Below are positions 44,469 through 53,893 of a stretch of 64,000 nucleotides of DNA, one piece after another (within the stretch, counting starts at the first letter, position 1; each line of letters opens with the position of its first letter). This DNA is from Nostoc sp. TCL240-02 (lineage in GTDB: Bacteria; Cyanobacteriota; Cyanobacteriia; Cyanobacteriales; Nostocaceae): positions 6,567,001 to 6,631,000 of the forward strand of contig NZ_CP040094.1 of the NCBI RefSeq assembly GCF_013343235.1, in the 5' to 3' direction. The notes below the pieces were generated by a model that had not been told where the DNA came from, did not search any database, and worked only from the letters and a program-made list of their open reading frames with translations. The position numbers were made by a program, and so were the translations under genes.

Positions 44469-45041
44469 ATGGTACAAACCCCTGCTAAACCCCTGACTTT
44501 AAGTGAATTTCTGGATCTGCCAGAAACAGAACCTGCCAGTGAATACATTGATGGGCGTATCATTCAAAAACCGATGCCGCAAGGAGAACACAGCGCAATT
44601 CAGACCGAGTTAGCACCTGCAATTAACTTGATCGTAAAACCCAAACAAATTGCACGGGCTTTCTGTGAGCTTCGCTGTACATTTGGCGTAGGCGTAGCCC
44701 GCCGTGGGCATCGCTCAATTGTGCCTGACATTTCTGTGTTTATGTTCGACAGAATTCCCCGTAAAGATAATGGTGGGGTTGCTAACGTCTTCTCAATTGC
44801 CCCAAATTGGACTATTGAAATTCTATCTCCCGATCAAAGTCAAACTAAAGTTACTAAAAATATTCTGCATTGCCTCAAGTATGGAACTCAGATGGGATGG
44901 CTGATTGATCCTAAAGAACAATCCGTGTTTGTCTATTTGCCAGATCAACCAACAACTTTTTACGAAGAACTAGGAACACAGTTACCAGTGCCAGAATTTG
45001 CTAAAGATTTCAGCCTGACAGTAGCAGGTTTATTTAGCTAG
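44469..45041 (+). CDS. Uma2 family (DUF820) putative restriction-endonuclease-like protein, with in-frame repeat
   Basis: 190 residues. The family start LTLSEFLDLPETEPASEYID, the strand SIVPDISVFMFDRIP and NWTIEILSPDQSQTKV provide the acidic core of a PD-(D/E)XK-like fold. Uma2 genes are massively amplified in cyanobacteria and their substrates are unknown. Residues 74-81 (VGVARRGH), between CTFG and RSIVPD, come from an inserted repeat close to the putative active-site strand. Downstream is a toxin-antitoxin-like pair on the other strand. Confidence 0.88.
   Translation: MVQTPAKPLTLSEFLDLPETEPASEYIDGRIIQKPMPQGEHSAIQTELAPAINLIVKPKQIARAFCELRCTFGVGVARRGHRSIVPDISVFMFDRIPRKDNGGVANVFSIAPNWTIEILSPDQSQTKVTKNILHCLKYGTQMGWLIDPKEQSVFVYLPDQPTTFYEELGTQLPVPEFAKDFSLTVAGLFS
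44688..44711 (+). repeat. 24-bp in-frame repeat within the Uma2 gene
   Basis: GTAGGCGTAGCCCGCCGTGG plus GCAT, the same family as 39702-39737 and 41337-41415. The insertion sits where most Uma2 proteins run directly from CTFG to RSIVPD. Confidence 0.72.
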
Positions 45042-45122
45042 TTGCAGGAGTGACCGTTTTTGAACCTGGAAGAAAATGTTGGGTTGATGCTAAGGAACCT
45101 AATCTATGGCGAGTGTATACCC

Positions 45123-45461
45123 TTAATCCCTTCTGATTTCGACTAACGCTTCACCAGATCGCAAAAGCTCTAATGCTTCTGGCAATGTTGAATTCAGAAT
45201 CTCTTTCAATCGTGCATTTGACGTATTACCACACGTCAACCAGATAACTTGTGGTGGACTTCCAAAACGATCAACCAAGTCAGCAAAGTCACTGTCTTTG
45301 GTCATAAAAATAACTTCTCTAGCCCTCGCTGCCTCAAAAATCTCAGGATCTTCGGCATCTCTCAGCCCAACATCACGCAAAGCTAATGCCGTTATGCCGA
45401 ATGTGATGGTGATCCAAGTTGCAATTGCAGGTGACAGATGTGCATCTACCCAGATTGTCAT
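45123..45461 (-). CDS. DUF5615 PIN-like protein, putative toxin
   Basis: 112 residues. WVDAHLSPAIATWI at the N-terminus and IFMTKDSDFADLVDRFG in the middle supply the aspartates of a PIN-like RNase fold (D7, D76, D79 region) as in DUF5615/Mut7-C-like proteins. Its start overlaps the stop of the DUF433 gene by 4 bp, a coupled pair widespread in cyanobacteria and considered a type II toxin-antitoxin system. Confidence 0.85.
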   Translation of the reverse strand: MTIWVDAHLSPAIATWITITFGITALALRDVGLRDAEDPEIFEAARAREVIFMTKDSDFADLVDRFGSPPQVIWLTCGNTSNARLKEILNSTLPEALELLRSGEALVEIRRD

Positions 45462-45682
45462 GCAACCAAAACGGGATGATTGAGCTTACGTGAAGCGTAC
45501 ACAAGTGCTGCTTTAAGATCATCCGCTTCCAGATCGGGCATTTCTTCTAGGATTTGTTCGGCACTCAGTCCTGCCGCAAACAAGTCGAGTACGTCTGATA
45601 CCCGAATTCTCATGCCTCTGATACAGGGACGACCACCACATTGTTTAGGATTAACTGTAATTCTTCCAAGTAAGTCTGACAT
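45458..45682 (-). CDS. DUF433 antitoxin-like protein
   Basis: 74 residues, a winged HTH-like domain: ITVNPKQCGGRPCIRGMRIR and VLDLFAAGLSAEQILEEMPD are the signature of DUF433. It is the first gene of the pair, as usual for antitoxins, and overlaps the DUF5615 gene. It probably binds its own promoter and neutralises the PIN-like partner. Confidence 0.87.
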   Translation of the reverse strand: MSDLLGRITVNPKQCGGRPCIRGMRIRVSDVLDLFAAGLSAEQILEEMPDLEADDLKAALVYASRKLNHPVLVA

Positions 45683-45891
45683 AAGGTTTCACTCGGAGAT
45701 AGTCTTTAACCTAGTATATGTGATGCTTCTCCACATTATGAGCATCAAGAGAATGGAGCGATCACACTTCTCATGGTGGAAGTGGTTAAGATTGTGAGTG
45801 GAAAAAGATGTTGGATTTTCTCGCGCCAACTTAACCTACAAGATTAGCGATCGCACTGGTTGCCTTCATCGTATCGTAAACTATCGATGCA

Positions 45892-46836
45892 TCACCAACC
45901 GGAAAGAAACCCGGCAGCAGCGCCCATAAAACCACCTACAACACCGCAAGCAGGTGCTAAGACAAGTCCAACACCTGTTGCAGCACATGCCGCAGCCGCT
46001 GCCCCAATGCCAACATGCAAACCAACAACTGTTGCTACAAGATGATCAGATGCAACTGGAACAGGATCTTTTGGCTCAGGAGAACGTGGAACAGGATTTT
46101 TTGTTTCTGGGGGAATATAAACGGGTTTGAAGATAGCTGGATAGCTCACGGCAATTGCCACCAAGCCAATTCCTCCAAATCCAGCCTGTTTAAGAAATTT
46201 TCGTCGTGCTTTTTGCTCAGATGTCAAGACATCTTCAGGTGATTCAGAGACAGATGTTTGAGGATATTTATCCTTACATTCAACTGTTTCAGTCCTAAGT
46301 TCCAGAGCAGATAGTGAGGGAGTTTCCGTATCATACATAACTGATTTAATGCCAGACACTTGAGGAGTTTCTGCATCAAGTACAACTGATTCAATCTCAA
46401 AATAAGTGTTCTTTTTTCGTGCTTCTATCTCAATAGATTTGACAAGCCGATCAAAGCCATCAACCTTCCAAAAATCTAGCCACTGAAAATCACGCAGACT
46501 AATACCGAGATTAGGAAGCTGAATATCTGGTATCTCACAATTATCAAACTTTAATGGAATCAAATAGATTGTTTCAGGAGGCTTCTCGGCATAAGTCTCT
46601 AAAGCTAAACGAAATTCTCTCTGGACGTACCCTTCCTTTTGAACAGATCGTTGTGATAGACAGGCGATAAAAATATCACTCTCTCGGATAGCCCTTGGAA
46701 TTGCAGTACGCCAAGTTTGTCCCGGCAAAATATCTAGCTCATCCAGCCAAGGTTGAAAGCCGTGAGACAGAAGTCGTGAGTGTATATCTCGGACTAGAGC
46801 TTTATCTTCAGAAGCATGGGCAAGAAAAATTTTCAT
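45892..46836 (-). CDS. TIR-domain protein with internal twin-arginine-like motif and hydrophobic tail
   Basis: 314 residues. Residues 1-135 are a TIR domain (KIFLAHASEDKALVRDIHSR; DILPGQTWRTAIPRAIRESD) that keeps the putative NADase glutamate E74 in GYVQREF. Residues 145-205 form an acidic low-complexity linker. At 211-216 there is RRKFLK followed by a hydrophobic stretch (218-232, GFGGIGLVAIAVSYP), a Tat-like or simple membrane segment. A Pro-rich spacer follows, then a Gly/Ala-rich hydrophobic tail (267-312). No effector partner is adjacent. It may be a membrane-associated TIR NADase or signalling adaptor; defence function is inference. Confidence 0.82.
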   Translation of the reverse strand: MKIFLAHASEDKALVRDIHSRLLSHGFQPWLDELDILPGQTWRTAIPRAIRESDIFIACLSQRSVQKEGYVQREFRLALETYAEKPPETIYLIPLKFDNCEIPDIQLPNLGISLRDFQWLDFWKVDGFDRLVKSIEIEARKKNTYFEIESVVLDAETPQVSGIKSVMYDTETPSLSALELRTETVECKDKYPQTSVSESPEDVLTSEQKARRKFLKQAGFGGIGLVAIAVSYPAIFKPVYIPPETKNPVPRSPEPKDPVPVASDHLVATVVGLHVGIGAAAAACAATGVGLVLAPACGVVGGFMGAAAGFLSGW

Positions 46837-47002
46837 TCTCTCTCGGTAACTTACGTCACTAGAGCCACATCTATAAATAAGATTCGATTATCAAAAGATT
46901 TTTCGGCTCATGTGTACTTACTTGGCTTGGAATCACGTGCGTGATACATTTGAATCATTCTTACACAATAAAGAAAAGCTGTATTAAGAAGTTTGTCAAG
47001 CT

Positions 47003-47578
47003 TCATACTAAGTTACAGCGACATTTCAACGCTTGCTTAAGTAAAATTTGATATTCTTCATCCTCAACCCGATAAGCACCAAATCTCTCCAAATGAGGAT
47101 TCATCATTTGGGCATCAAAAAATACAAATTTCCTCTGACGCAATCTTTCTACCAACTTGACCATCGCTACCTTTGAACCTTCGGGAATGCGGTAAAACAT
47201 CGACTCGCCAATGAAAGCGCCGCCAATAACAATTCCTAAAATGCCCCCAGCTAATTCGTCACCTTGCCAAGTTTCAAAACTATAAGCATAACCACTCTGG
47301 TAAAGTAGCCAGTAAATCTTTTCCAATTCCGGTGAAATCCAAGTTGTCTCTCTGTCAGCACAGCCAGCCACCACAGCCTGAAAGTCTCGATTAATCGCCA
47401 CAGTAAACCGTTCTTGATTCAAAACGCGCTGCAAAGACTTGGGGTAGCGAAACCGCTCATCCAAAGGAATAAAAGTCCGATCGCGACTTCCGTACCAACT
47501 CAGGCGATCGCGCTCATCAGCCATGAGAAAATAGCCTTGTGCATAGCCCTCAACAATAGCGGCGATATCATATTGCAT
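47003..47578 (-). CDS. aat: Leucyl/phenylalanyl-tRNA--protein transferase
   Basis: About 191 residues from [20 protein letters not shown] at 47578; an in-frame ATG at 47599 adds a non-conserved leader. Conserved blocks: [56 protein letters not shown] and [16 protein letters not shown]. It adds Leu/Phe to N-terminal basic residues for the N-end rule (ClpS-ClpAP). It is a little shorter than the E. coli enzyme. Confidence 0.92.
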   Translation of the reverse strand: MQYDIAAIVEGYAQGYFLMADERDRLSWYGSRDRTFIPLDERFRYPKSLQRVLNQERFTVAINRDFQAVVAGCADRETTWISPELEKIYWLLYQSGYAYSFETWQGDELAGGILGIVIGGAFIGESMFYRIPEGSKVAMVKLVERLRQRKFVFFDAQMMNPHLERFGAYRVEDEEYQILLKQALKCRCNLV

Positions 47579-47680
47579 AAATAAATATAAAAAAAACACT
47601 AGAGAAACGCAATTTGATGTTAACAGTCAACCTCAGCGTTCCTCTGCGTTTCCCTCCGCGTCCCTCTGTGTTTAAAAAAG

Positions 47681-48010
47681 ATGACTCAACCTATTCCACC
47701 CATTACCCTACCACCACCTGAAAACCCACTGCTCGAAGGTGAATGGTTAAAAGAGCGTTTACAACGGTGGCTAGATACAGAATTTATCCCCGAAGCAGTA
47801 AACCAAAATATTGCTCAACGAGCCGCACAGATTTTTGTGCGTCAACGTATGGAAGGAGAAAACGACCTTGGTTCTCTGGTAATTGCCATTGTCACAGAGA
47901 TGCAGTCCTATGATTTTTCCAATAGCTTTTATGGAGAGTTTGCGATCGCCAACGCCGTCAGCGATCTACTCTTAGAAAGTCTGGGAATTGATAAGTGTTG
48001 CGGTCAATAA
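47681..48010 (+). CDS. Conserved-type cyanobacterial hypothetical protein
   Basis: 109 residues, soluble and mostly helical after a Pro-rich start (MTQPIPPITLPPPENPLLEG). EWLKERLQRWLDTEFIPEAV and QRAAQIFVRQRMEGENDLG look well structured. It lies divergent to aat. No function recognised; the pattern suggests a small conserved cyanobacterial protein. Confidence 0.68.
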   Translation: MTQPIPPITLPPPENPLLEGEWLKERLQRWLDTEFIPEAVNQNIAQRAAQIFVRQRMEGENDLGSLVIAIVTEMQSYDFSNSFYGEFAIANAVSDLLLESLGIDKCCGQ

Positions 48011-48171
48011 TATTTTGTCATTTGTCCTTTGTCATTAGTCCTTTGTTATTTACCAATGACCCTTCGGGTGACGCTCCTGCGTCGCTACCGCTTCGCTAAC
48101 ACCAGTTGCTCATGGGGGAAACCCCCAAGACCGCACTGGTTCACCAATGACTAATGACTAATGACTCTTAA
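48011..48171. repeat. Repeat cluster between genes
   Basis: TTTGTCATTTGTCC and ACCAATGAC tracts flank a palindrome with GGGGGAAACCCCC (48114-48126) embedded in ACCAGTTGCTCATG / AGACCGCACTGGT. A relative is at 60090-60135. Confidence 0.7.
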
Positions 48172-48474
48172 CTACCAGCTAGACTTAACAACTCCAGGCA
48201 ATAGACCTTCATGTGCCCATTCTCGTAGCACGTTCCGAGACAACCCAAAATCGCGGTAAACACCTCTAGAACGACCTGTTAACCAGCAACGGTTACGGTG
48301 GCGGGTGGGCGCACTATTCCGGGGTAGCTGTTGAATCTTGCGGTGGATTTCCAACTTATCCAAAGGAGATGCTGCACTTCTGAACTCTTCTAAGAGAGCT
48401 TCTCGCTTGTCAGCATACTTTTCTATCAGCCTAGTGCGCTTTTTCTCGCGCTCAATCATGCTCTTTTTAGCCAT
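48172..48474 (-). CDS. rpsN: 30S ribosomal protein S14
   Basis: 100 residues from [20 protein letters not shown] at 48474; the longer frame to 48510 is not conserved. It is the zinc-less form (no CxxC pair) with the C-terminal block [20 protein letters not shown] and [17 protein letters not shown]. It stands alone, not in a ribosomal operon, as in other cyanobacteria and like plastid rps14. Confidence 0.96.
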
Positions 48475-48550
48475 ATATTCTCTAACTTCTTTAAAGACAC
48501 CGTTTTCCATTCTACAGTCTCTCCATCAATTCTGGGATTACTTGTGTCGC

Positions 48551-49240
48551 TTACCCTACAACTACTGGCTTATTGGCTACAGGACATAAATCAGCAAGCT
48601 CACAAGCAACACAAACGGGAGAGCGGGCTTTACAAATAGCACGACCGTGATAAATCAACCCAATTGACCAATTTTCCCAATCAGGTTGCGGCAATAAACC
48701 CATTAAATCTTTCTCAATCCGAACGGGGTCTGTATGTTCAGTTAAACCCAAACGGTGAGTGAGGCGCTTGACGTGAGTATCTACTGTCACGCCAGCATTA
48801 ATACCATAAGCATGAGCCAAAACTACATTCGCTGTCTTCCGCGCTACCCCAGGAAGCTTTAACAACTGTTCCATTTGGTTGGGGACAACAGAGTTAAACT
48901 CACTGACAATCATCCGACAGGCGGCTTGAATGTTTTTAGCTTTATTGCGATAAAACCCTGTAGAACGCACCAAGCCTTCTAATTCTACCAAGTCAGCGAT
49001 CGCTAAACTCGCAGCATCAGGAAACCGATCGAATAAAGCTGGTGTCACTTTATTCACCCGCTCATCAGTACATTGAGCCGACAGAATCGTTGCCACTAGC
49101 AATTGTACTGGCGTTGAGTAGTTCAAAGAGCAAGTAGCATCTGGATAAAGACGCTTCAAACGAGTTAAAATCTCTAGCGATCGCTTCTTTTTAGATAACG
49201 ATTTGCGCGTAGTACTCACTGGAATAATTTTTGCACCCAC
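48551..49240 (-). CDS. nth: Endonuclease III
   Basis: 229 residues. A bifunctional DNA glycosylase/AP lyase for oxidised pyrimidines. Helix-hairpin-helix LPGVARKTANVVLAH carries the catalytic lysine K135; D154 in VTVDTHVKR is the catalytic aspartate; C203, C210, C213 and C219 bind the 4Fe-4S cluster. The start overlaps the end of rseP by 25 bp, indicating co-transcription. Confidence 0.95.
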   Translation of the reverse strand: MGAKIIPVSTTRKSLSKKKRSLEILTRLKRLYPDATCSLNYSTPVQLLVATILSAQCTDERVNKVTPALFDRFPDAASLAIADLVELEGLVRSTGFYRNKAKNIQAACRMIVSEFNSVVPNQMEQLLKLPGVARKTANVVLAHAYGINAGVTVDTHVKRLTHRLGLTEHTDPVRIEKDLMGLLPQPDWENWSIGLIYHGRAICKARSPVCVACELADLCPVANKPVVVG

Positions 49241-50316
49241 TCCAATTGACTAGTTAATTGAGTAGTTTCTTTGACGATTAGAAAAATTCCTAAGCCTAAG
49301 AGTAATACCAAGCCAGTTTGCATTACACCTTCTTGAATCCGAGCCGGAACAGGCTTACCGCGCAAACCTTCAATCAGCAGAAAAGCTAGTTGTCCACCAT
49401 CCAAGGCGGGTAAAGGCAAAATATTGATAATAGCCAAGTTGATGCTGATAATTGCCGCAAAAGACAACAAATTTACAGTATTGTCTTCAGCTAATTTTGC
49501 ACCAATTTTGACAATATTAACTGGCCCAGAAACTTGCCCAGCAGTTTGTTGAAAGTTAGTAATTAACTGACCAAAACCGCTTAGTGTACCAACAAATAAC
49601 TGTTGGAATCTATTAGCAGCAAGACCAAAAATTTCAAAAGGACTATTAGGACGGCGATAAACTGCTGTCGCATTTGGACTAAGTGCCACCCCAACGACAC
49701 CTTTGCCATCGGCTCCCAGTTTTGGTGTTAATTTTATGGATTGTTGCTGATTTTCACGCTGGATTTTCAGTTCGATTTGCTGATTGGGATGAGTTTGAAT
49801 TTCTTTGGTCAGCAAAGGAGTTGACTTATCAGAAGCCGGGAGTTCCTGACCGTTAACAGCCAGAATAATATCTCCTTCCCGAATACCTGCTTGATAGGCA
49901 ACAGATTCTTGATTAACAGGCTGGACAACGACACCAGCTTGATAGTTCAATTCTTTGGGAATGCCGACGATACCCAATTGCAAAGCCAAAACCAAGTAGG
50001 CAAATATTAAATTTGCAATCACACCGGCACTGATGACAATCGCCCGGTCTAAAACTGGACGGTTACGCAGCAGATTTGGGTCATTGGGTGGAATATCGCT
50101 ATCGGGGTCATCATCGGGAAAGCCCACAAAGCCACCCAAGGGAAAAGCGCGGACAGCATATTCGGTTTGTGAACCTTGGTACTTCAAAAGAACTGGGCCA
50201 AAACCCAAAGAAAAACGGTTAACGAGAATGCCTTGAGAACGTGCTGCAACAAAATGTCCCAACTCGTGTACCAAGATTAAAACAGCCAAGACTGCGATCG
50301 CTGCTAAAACTGACAT
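49216..50316 (-). CDS. rseP: RseP-type site-2 zinc metalloprotease (M50)
   Basis: 366 residues. HELGH (H17, E18, H21) in the first membrane helix, a second helix, a single PDZ domain (about 130-205; QEVAYQAGIREGDIILAVNG-like) and LPALDGGQL with the third ligand aspartate. It performs intramembrane cleavage of anti-sigma factors and signal peptides. Runs in a leftward group serS-rseP-nth. Confidence 0.94.
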   Translation of the reverse strand: MSVLAAIAVLAVLILVHELGHFVAARSQGILVNRFSLGFGPVLLKYQGSQTEYAVRAFPLGGFVGFPDDDPDSDIPPNDPNLLRNRPVLDRAIVISAGVIANLIFAYLVLALQLGIVGIPKELNYQAGVVVQPVNQESVAYQAGIREGDIILAVNGQELPASDKSTPLLTKEIQTHPNQQIELKIQRENQQQSIKLTPKLGADGKGVVGVALSPNATAVYRRPNSPFEIFGLAANRFQQLFVGTLSGFGQLITNFQQTAGQVSGPVNIVKIGAKLAEDNTVNLLSFAAIISINLAIINILPLPALDGGQLAFLLIEGLRGKPVPARIQEGVMQTGLVLLLGLGIFLIVKETTQLTSQLEWVQKLFQ

Positions 50317-50359
50317 AGAGTAAATTAGTGAAAATATTAAGCTATAGTTATCTCTATTC

Positions 50360-50426
50360 TAATTGGGCATTGTGAATGGGGCATTGGGCATTGGTAAAAG
50401 ACAAATGACCAATGACAAATCACAAA
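50360..50426. repeat. GGGCATT / AATGAC spacer tract
   Basis: Heptamer-like ATTGGGCATTG units followed by AAATGACCAATGACAAATC directly after the serS stop. Confidence 0.55.
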
Positions 50427-51707
50427 TCACAATACTTCACGTCCCAAATAAGGTTGCAGCGCTTCTGGTATGCTCACCGTCCCATCTGGTTGTTGATAAT
50501 TTTCTAAAATTGCTGCCATAGTTCGTCCCACAGCCAAACCCGAACCATTCAGGGTATGTACGAACTGAGTTCCTTTCTTCCCCGCCTCCTTGAAGCGAAT
50601 ATCAGCCCGTCGTGCCTGAAAATCTATAGTATTGGAACAGCTAGAAATTTCGCGGTATTTGCCAGAAGAGGGCAACCAAACCTCTAAATCATAAGTTTTG
50701 GTAGAGGCAAATCCCAAATCTCCAGTACTTAAATTTACGACTCGATAAGGCAACTGCAACGCCTGTAAAATCGCTTCTGCATTCGCCACCAATTTCTCCA
50801 ATTCATCAAAAGACGTGCTAGGTTCAACAAATTTCACCATTTCCACCTTGTTGAACTGATGTAGGCGAATTAACCCCCGCATATCGCGTCCATAACTACC
50901 AGCTTCGCGGCGAAAACAGGGAGTAAAAGCGCAGTGATAGATAGGCAAATCTTCAGCAGCGAGAATTTCACCCCGGTAGAGATTTGTAACTGGAACTTCC
51001 GCCGTTGGAATCAGCCATAAATCATCATCGGCGCATTTAAAGCTTTCTTCCGCAAACTTGGGTAACTGACCGGTCGCTGTCAAAGATTCGGTATTCACTA
51101 ACAGAGGCGGACTAACTTCCACGTACCCAGCTTGAGTATGGAGAGTCACCATAAATTGAATTAATGCCCTTTCCAATGCCGCACCAGCGCCTACCAAAGC
51201 CACAAAGCGGCTTTGGGCAACTTTTACAGCCCGTTCAACATTGAGAATACCTAGCTTTTCGCCAATTTCCCAATGAGGGAGAATATTTGGATTTTGGGGA
51301 ATATACTCATCACCCCAACGGCGCACTTCTACGTTATCTTCCTCATTCTTCCCAAGGGGTGTAGAGTCACTTGGTAAGTTGGGAAGTGCTAACACAAGTT
51401 GAGCAATTTGAGCTTTGAGGTCTTTTTCCTGGGGCTCCAGTTCGCTCAACGTCGCTTTGACAGAGTTACCTTCATCGCGCAAAGCTTTAATTTCTGGGTC
51501 TTGAGAATTAATCCCAGATTTAATCTTCTGCCCGACAATTTTACCGATTTCGTTGCTCCGAGCTTGGAGTTGACTGCGTGTCCCCTCTAGTTCCCGTTGT
51601 TGCCGATCTAACTGTAGAATCGGTTCAATGTCGTATTTACCACTACGACTATTCAATCGTTCTTGAACTAATTGCGGATTTTCCCGTATTTGCTTAATAT
51701 CCAGCAC
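50427..51707 (-). CDS. serS: Seryl-tRNA synthetase
   Basis: 426 residues. The N-terminal 110 residues form the antiparallel coiled-coil arm that binds the long variable arm of tRNA-Ser. Class II motifs: motif 2 in [20 protein letters not shown] and motif 3 in [15 protein letters not shown]. Typical length and start ([18 protein letters not shown]). Confidence 0.96.
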   Translation of the reverse strand: MLDIKQIRENPQLVQERLNSRSGKYDIEPILQLDRQQRELEGTRSQLQARSNEIGKIVGQKIKSGINSQDPEIKALRDEGNSVKATLSELEPQEKDLKAQIAQLVLALPNLPSDSTPLGKNEEDNVEVRRWGDEYIPQNPNILPHWEIGEKLGILNVERAVKVAQSRFVALVGAGAALERALIQFMVTLHTQAGYVEVSPPLLVNTESLTATGQLPKFAEESFKCADDDLWLIPTAEVPVTNLYRGEILAAEDLPIYHCAFTPCFRREAGSYGRDMRGLIRLHQFNKVEMVKFVEPSTSFDELEKLVANAEAILQALQLPYRVVNLSTGDLGFASTKTYDLEVWLPSSGKYREISSCSNTIDFQARRADIRFKEAGKKGTQFVHTLNGSGLAVGRTMAAILENYQQPDGTVSIPEALQPYLGREVL

Positions 51708-51953
51708 AGATTTTTCTCAGTTTCTAGCCTAAAATCTTCCTGTCAATACAGTTAACACATTAAGCATTTAGCATATAGTAATTTTGGTTTGCTGTGACTG
51801 GAAAAACAAAGTTTATTGCAAAAATTCAGTCTCAATCTCGGAATCAAGATTTTTCCCTAGCATTACTGCTAGGACTAAGAAACCATATATTGCATTTAAC
51901 CAATCATAAACTTGGGCGAAACGCCCGCCCCGCCACCGCTAATAGAACTCATA

Positions 51954-52526
51954 CTAAGGTCGGTTAATCCGATTGAGTAGCCACAGTGAGGCTATAAGCC
52001 CTGCAAAATGTGCTGATACAGTGTTGGTATTTGCCTGTACGACAAGCATATCTAGACCGCTAATAATACGGGTAGGGTCAAAAAATTGTGTAGTTATAGC
52101 TTGAGGAGATATGGATCTTGCTACCAGTGTACCAACGATCGCTTGCGCGCCTAAAAGAGTCACCAGTGTTCCGCCTAAATTTACCCACAGCCCTAAGCGT
52201 AATACTTGCACAGTCTCACTTTTGCGAGGGCGGTTGCTGGGATTGGAGGATTCCAATTGCTTGCCAATTCTCGTGTAACGATAAGCTAAATAAATACCTC
52301 CACTTAAAACAACCAGTCCACAAATTGCTAAAAATACGCCAAAGCCAGTCCCAGGATTATTACTAGGACTGCCAGTTCTTTGATTAAAGATGGCGAATAA
52401 CAACACAATTATGCTAGAAACAACGCCTAGTACTAGCTGAATCCAGAAACTAATCCAACCTGTAAGGCGAAAGGTTTGGGCAATTGCCCGCAGAGAAGAT
52501 GATGGAGCATCGGGAGTCTGTGACAT
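51954..52526 (-). CDS. DUF3611 membrane protein (Tic21/PIC1-like)
   Basis: About 190 residues from MSQTPDAPSSSLRAIAQTFR at 52526; the longer frame to 52568 adds an unconserved leader. Four membrane spans (about 23-45, 60-82, 105-130, 165-185). The family DUF3611 includes the plastid envelope protein Tic21/PIC1, proposed for iron transport or protein import, and cyanobacterial relatives; the function in cyanobacteria is open. Confidence 0.82.
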   Translation of the reverse strand: MSQTPDAPSSSLRAIAQTFRLTGWISFWIQLVLGVVSSIIVLLFAIFNQRTGSPSNNPGTGFGVFLAICGLVVLSGGIYLAYRYTRIGKQLESSNPSNRPRKSETVQVLRLGLWVNLGGTLVTLLGAQAIVGTLVARSISPQAITTQFFDPTRIISGLDMLVVQANTNTVSAHFAGLIASLWLLNRINRP

Positions 52527-53493
52527 ATATAGAAGATTGCCAATGTGCCAGGCACTTTCAAAGGACACAAAGACACAAAGACAAAAGTTTAATCTAAGGA
52601 AGCCTTAGCTCAAAAGTTCGGAGAACACGGAGAACTGTTTTGAGAGGTATCGTACTCTACGTCTCTATCTCTCCGAGAACACCAATTCAGTCAGAACTTA
52701 CGTAAATAATTGCCGAAAAGAAGGATTTTCAAGTAGGGCAATTCATAAATTGTCCCTACAGCAACTAGTTTTGCGTAAGTCCTATCAGTAACGAATCATG
52801 TCTCCCCAATCTCTTATCTTTTAGTCAAGGAGGCGGGGGATTAGGTTTTTGATTACTGAATCGATGCTCTAGTCTTTGCGTCTTCTTTGATAAATTTACT
52901 ATCACATTTACCAAATGCGATAAGAGATTCTCTTGTCCAGCAAATCAGTAATGCGTACTACTTAAGTGTGTCCACCGCCGTAGCAGCTTTACACCACACA
53001 TATCCCATAGCTTAAATTCTTATGATTTGCATTGGGAAAATCACTGTAAAACAAAGTGTTTATTAAGTTTTACAGACAAAATTGCATTTTACCTGTAAAA
53101 TTTCTTCGATGGCATTTTATTGCTTAAGCATTTCTAACTAGCTTGGCATTACTTAACACCAAGATAGTCAGAAACCTCACGCCTAAAAGCTGGGGCTTGG
53201 CATTTGCCTTAATCCGATCAGACTAAGTATCTTCTGTACTAAGTGAATTTGCTACTCTCTGTTAGCTCCTCACCACACCGTATCAAGCTTGGATTAGGGT
53301 ACATTTCTTTGTGTCCCTAAAACTCGCAACTCTTCCCACAACTTCACAAGCGTGGATAATCGTTTGGTATTTACGCTTTGGAACTCTAGTCTAAGTAGCA
53401 TTATATATATTACTCACTTGGCAGTAGCACTGTATACTGACTACAAGGATTGTAGACCTTACCATAAGGCATTTTTTTAGCCATTCACTAACC
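52527..53493. other. Long spacer upstream of the PadR regulator
   Basis: About 950 bp with no supported ORF. Repeat fragments are seen at 52640-52690 (GGAGAACACGG / CCGAGAACACC with CTCTACGTCTCTATCTC) and at 52735-52790 (GGGCAATTCATAAATTGTCC; AGTTTTGCGTAAGTCC). The stretch 53100-53480 is not repetitive and could hold a long leader or small RNA, but I see no decisive structure. Confidence 0.45.
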
Positions 53494-53841
53494 ATGAAAC
53501 TTGAGGATATATATCAATTCTTTGAAAATCCTCCGCCAACTTACCTTTGTCAGGAAGTAGCAGTTTGTTACATACTGTCTGTTTTATTACAAGGTGAATC
53601 CTACGGAACCGAGTTGATTGAGCAATTAGAAACTGAATACTCAACCTATAGGCTTTCGGATACTGTGCTTTATAGTGCAATCAAATTTCTGGAAGACCAA
53701 AAGGCAATCACTGGATATTGGAAGAAACTGGAAGGACGAGGACGACCCAGGCGGATGTACCAAGTTTCTCCAGAATGGCAAGTTCAAGCGCAGGATTTAG
53801 CTTTGCAATGGCTTAACTACATCAATAAGAGGACAAAGTAA
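53494..53841 (+). CDS. PadR-family transcriptional regulator
   Basis: 115 residues. The winged helix is evident: VAVCYILSVLLQGESYGTEL, the recognition helix LSDTVLYSAIKFLEDQKAI and the wing GRGRPRRMYQVSPEW. The short N-terminal extension (IYQFFENPPPTYLCQE) and lack of a long C-terminal coiled coil match the compact PadR subfamily of cyanobacteria. It probably regulates itself and the CCB-type gene 52 bp downstream. Confidence 0.88.
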   Translation: MKLEDIYQFFENPPPTYLCQEVAVCYILSVLLQGESYGTELIEQLETEYSTYRLSDTVLYSAIKFLEDQKAITGYWKKLEGRGRPRRMYQVSPEWQVQAQDLALQWLNYINKRTK

Positions 53842-53893
53842 CGAATAATTGATAATGAATAAGTCTCCTCCAGTCAAACAATAACAATCAGTT

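Noticed and set aside
51796..51966. 57-codon GTG frame on the + strand (TGKTKFIAKIQSQSRNQ...)
   Set aside because: No Shine-Dalgarno site, overlaps the end of the DUF3611 gene on the other strand, and the second half has GC-rich repeat-like codons; likely chance.
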